Below, piece after piece: positions 4,124-6,080 of a DNA stretch of 6,080 nucleotides. The notes beneath the pieces were generated by a model, which worked only from the letters and a program-made list of their open reading frames with translations, was not told the origin of the DNA and made no database searches. Source of the DNA: CAJOLV01 sp045631885 (GTDB lineage Bacteria > Bacillota_I > Bacilli_A > RFN20 > CAG-826); the NCBI GenBank assembly GCA_045631885.1, contig JAZQVN010000025.1:1-6080 (forward strand). Reading direction: 5' to 3'. The translations under genes and the position numbers were made by a program. The stretch's first letter is position 1. The number at the start of each line of letters is the position of its first letter.

Positions 4124-6016
4124 ATGGACTTTAATCTATTTTTCGATATTGCGGCATTAACAATTCTTGCTTTTCTTATTTTTTCAATCATTTTAAAAAA
4201 GCAAATAATTGGTTCTAGCAACAAGTTTTATCTTGTTGTTATTTTCACTACTTTAATCGCGACAACATTAGATATATTAGCTTCTTTAGATTTCTTCTCA
4301 ATTGGACTTTTATTTACTTTAAATGCATTCTTCTTATTTTTTAGAGCGGGAATTGCTTTTGTTTTATTCTTCTATACTTTAAATCTCGCAAAAGTTTATC
4401 AACGTTTTAGAAATAGAAGATTTTGGTATTTACCATTATTTATCCCATTACTTGTTTTATTTGTTTGTTTAATTATTAATTATTTCAATAAATTCTTATT
4501 TGATTATTTACCAGGTCCAACATATCAACGTGGAGATTTCATGTGGATTGCTTATCTTGTTGGCTTTTTATATTTCGCTAGTTCCATTGTGGTTGTTATT
4601 TTTACCAAAAAATATTTCTTAAAACCACAAATCATTGCTATGTTTGTGGCAATCTCAGCGCAAATATTAGCCCAAGTTTTCCAATATTTTGTTGGAAGCG
4701 TTCTTATTGAAATGTTTGTGGATGCAATAACTTTATTAACATTATCTCTATTTATAGAGAGTCCAGAAAACTTTATTGATTTTAAAACTAGAGCGTTGAA
4801 TTATCGTTCCTTTACCGCGGACGTTCAACAAGAATTAGACATTAAAGCCACATTTTCAGTTTTATTTATTAAAGTCACTAATTCTTCAACTTTATATAAC
4901 TTATTCCCTTATAAACAAGTAGTTAAATTTAATCGTTCTTGCTCCGCTTCAGTTGTTGAAAAAGCCAGAAAACTAGATAAATCAACTTTGGTATATTTCT
5001 TAGGTAATGAGACTTTTGCCTATGTTTTTAATAATAAAAAATTAGAGGATGATATTGTTCAATTAGTCAGAGATGAATTTGCTAAACCAATGATACGTAA
5101 CGATATGTCTTTCCAATTTGTCGCTAAAACATGTTTAGTAAATTGTCCAGAAGATTGCAATAATGTCGCCGATTTAGTGGCTTTTTCCACTACTTTCTTT
5201 GATTTAACAGATGATGACCATCTTGATATCAAACCATTCCGTAAAGAAAAAGGAAATCTCCTTTTTGAACTAGATCATATCTTAGAAAGGTCTATTGAAG
5301 AAAAAACTTTTACTAATCATTATCAAGGTATCTATTCAATTAAAGAAAAGAAATTCATCGCTGCTGAATCTTTAATCAGATTAAAAAATCCTGACTTTGG
5401 AATGATTATGCCTTCTTTAATGATTCCTTATGCGGAAGGACGTGGCAAAAATAGCGGTATCGGTCGAGTGGTTATTGAAAAAGCTTTTAAGTTCTTTTCT
5501 ACCCAATTAAAAGGAAAACTTAAATATATTGAAATTAACTTATCTCCATCTCAATTATTAGACACTAACTTAGTGAAAGATGTTACTTATCTAGCTAGAC
5601 AATATGATATTCAACCAGAAGAAGTTATTTTTGAAATATTAGAATCCACTGTTGCAACAGATGATCCTAACATTGATAAAAACTTTAAAGAATTAAGAGA
5701 ATTAGGATATCGTTTCGCTATCGATGATTTTGGAACTGGTTATTCTAATTTATCGAGAATTATGCATCTAGATATCGCTATTTTGAAATTTGATAGAACA
5801 ATGAGCGATTTATTAAAAGATGATGCTTATGATGATTTCTTCCGTGGATTAATTCCTATTTTCCATAGAAGAAAAATTAAAGTAGTTTTTGAAGGAGTGG
5901 AAACTAAAGAAGTGGTTGATAAACTTGAATCAATGAAAGCAGATTATATCCAAGGCTATTACTTCAGCAAAACCATTCCTGAAGAAGAATTTATAGAATT
6001 AATTAATAATAATTAA
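4124..6016 (+). CDS. Membrane-anchored EAL-domain c-di-GMP phosphodiesterase with degenerate GGDEF
   Basis: This 630-residue protein is predicted to hydrolyse cyclic-di-GMP at the inner face of the membrane. Residues 5-212 contain about seven hydrophobic segments (near 5-25, 36-54, 60-87, 102-120, 139-161, 168-190, 192-212), an integral sensor region of unknown ligand. Residues 225-370 resemble a GGDEF domain whose signature has become LGNETF (293-298), so cyclase activity is not expected. The EAL domain spans about 380-630 and keeps the residues needed for catalysis: Glu415 (ESL in place of EAL), Asn472 (INLS), Glu504/Glu507 (FEILES), Asp534-Asp535 (DDFGTG), Lys555 (LKFDR), Glu590 (FEGVET) and Gln610 (QGYYF). 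The ATG at 4124 is the only in-frame start after the stop at 4076, and no Shine-Dalgarno site precedes it, unlike its neighbours. Enzyme class is confident; signal and targets are unknown. Confidence 0.93.
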   Translation: MDFNLFFDIAALTILAFLIFSIILKKQIIGSSNKFYLVVIFTTLIATTLDILASLDFFSIGLLFTLNAFFLFFRAGIAFVLFFYTLNLAKVYQRFRNRRFWYLPLFIPLLVLFVCLIINYFNKFLFDYLPGPTYQRGDFMWIAYLVGFLYFASSIVVVIFTKKYFLKPQIIAMFVAISAQILAQVFQYFVGSVLIEMFVDAITLLTLSLFIESPENFIDFKTRALNYRSFTADVQQELDIKATFSVLFIKVTNSSTLYNLFPYKQVVKFNRSCSASVVEKARKLDKSTLVYFLGNETFAYVFNNKKLEDDIVQLVRDEFAKPMIRNDMSFQFVAKTCLVNCPEDCNNVADLVAFSTTFFDLTDDDHLDIKPFRKEKGNLLFELDHILERSIEEKTFTNHYQGIYSIKEKKFIAAESLIRLKNPDFGMIMPSLMIPYAEGRGKNSGIGRVVIEKAFKFFSTQLKGKLKYIEINLSPSQLLDTNLVKDVTYLARQYDIQPEEVIFEILESTVATDDPNIDKNFKELRELGYRFAIDDFGTGYSNLSRIMHLDIAILKFDRTMSDLLKDDAYDDFFRGLIPIFHRRKIKVVFEGVETKEVVDKLESMKADYIQGYYFSKTIPEEEFIELINNN

Positions 6017-6037
6017 TGTTAGCCCCCTATAAATCCT

Positions 6038-6068
6038 AATAACGTCAATTATTTTATAGCGCGTTATT
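6038..6068 (+). terminator. Weak possible terminator after the EAL-domain gene
   Basis: AATAACG (6038-6044) and CGTTATT (6062-6068) can form a 7-bp stem starting 21 bases after the stop codon. The loop is long (17 bases) and the following T run is short (TT then ACT), so this is only a tentative call. The remaining bases to the window edge hold nothing recognisable. Confidence 0.22.
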
Positions 6069-6080
6069 TTACTAGACAAC

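Noticed and set aside
1..6080. tRNA, rRNA, CRISPR array or intact insertion sequence
   Set aside because: I found no cloverleaf, rRNA signature, spaced direct repeats or transposase with terminal inverted repeats on either strand.

Overview
The window reads as chromosomal DNA from a low-GC Bacillota, most likely a host- or gut-associated member of the Bacilli/Erysipelotrichia/Clostridia range. This is inferred from AT-rich codon choice (TTA, AGA, AAA), strong GGAGG ribosome sites, the standard use of TGG for Trp, a DtxR-controlled feo locus and Nif11-like leader peptides. No rRNA, tRNA, CRISPR array or intact mobile element was seen.

Region 1 (1-2488, all minus strand) is a ferrous iron uptake locus. 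Its order of transcription is a DtxR/MntR-type repressor, a clear promoter, a short FeoA-like protein, a second canonical FeoA, and FeoB, which runs off the left edge. Two near-identical 18-bp inverted repeats (AGTTAGT-N4-ACTAACT) bracket the feo promoter. One sits just upstream of the -35 and the other falls on the expected transcription start. This is a self-contained iron switch: metal-loaded repressor binds both sides of the promoter and shuts off uptake.

Region 2 (2489-3310, minus strand) holds two tandem small genes for Nif11-like, double-glycine leader peptides. The leaders are nearly identical (47 of 51 residues), while the short Asp/Lys-rich tails have diverged. Each gene has its own copy of an unusual promoter: an extended -10 plus a TTTTGTGTG-RCAC box exactly 19 bases upstream. 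A hairpin terminator follows the downstream copy. No modifying enzyme, peptidase or exporter is in the window.

Region 3 (3299-4034, minus strand) holds a GC-rich island (about 48% G+C by hand count against about 25% beside it). The island can fold through a long-range closing stem and several hairpins and ends in a good minus-strand terminator, so it is a candidate structured RNA of no family I recognise. Upstream is a decayed gene whose frame is intact over 118 codons except for two internal TAA codons. Its promoter is a third, weaker copy of the leader-peptide promoter with identical 19-base spacing, which suggests the three genes once formed one regulon.

Region 4 (4124-6016, plus strand) is a membrane-anchored cyclic-di-GMP phosphodiesterase: about seven transmembrane segments, a degenerate GGDEF domain and an EAL domain with all expected catalytic residues. 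It starts without a visible ribosome binding site and is divergent from the decayed gene. No sequence feature ties it to the iron or peptide genes.
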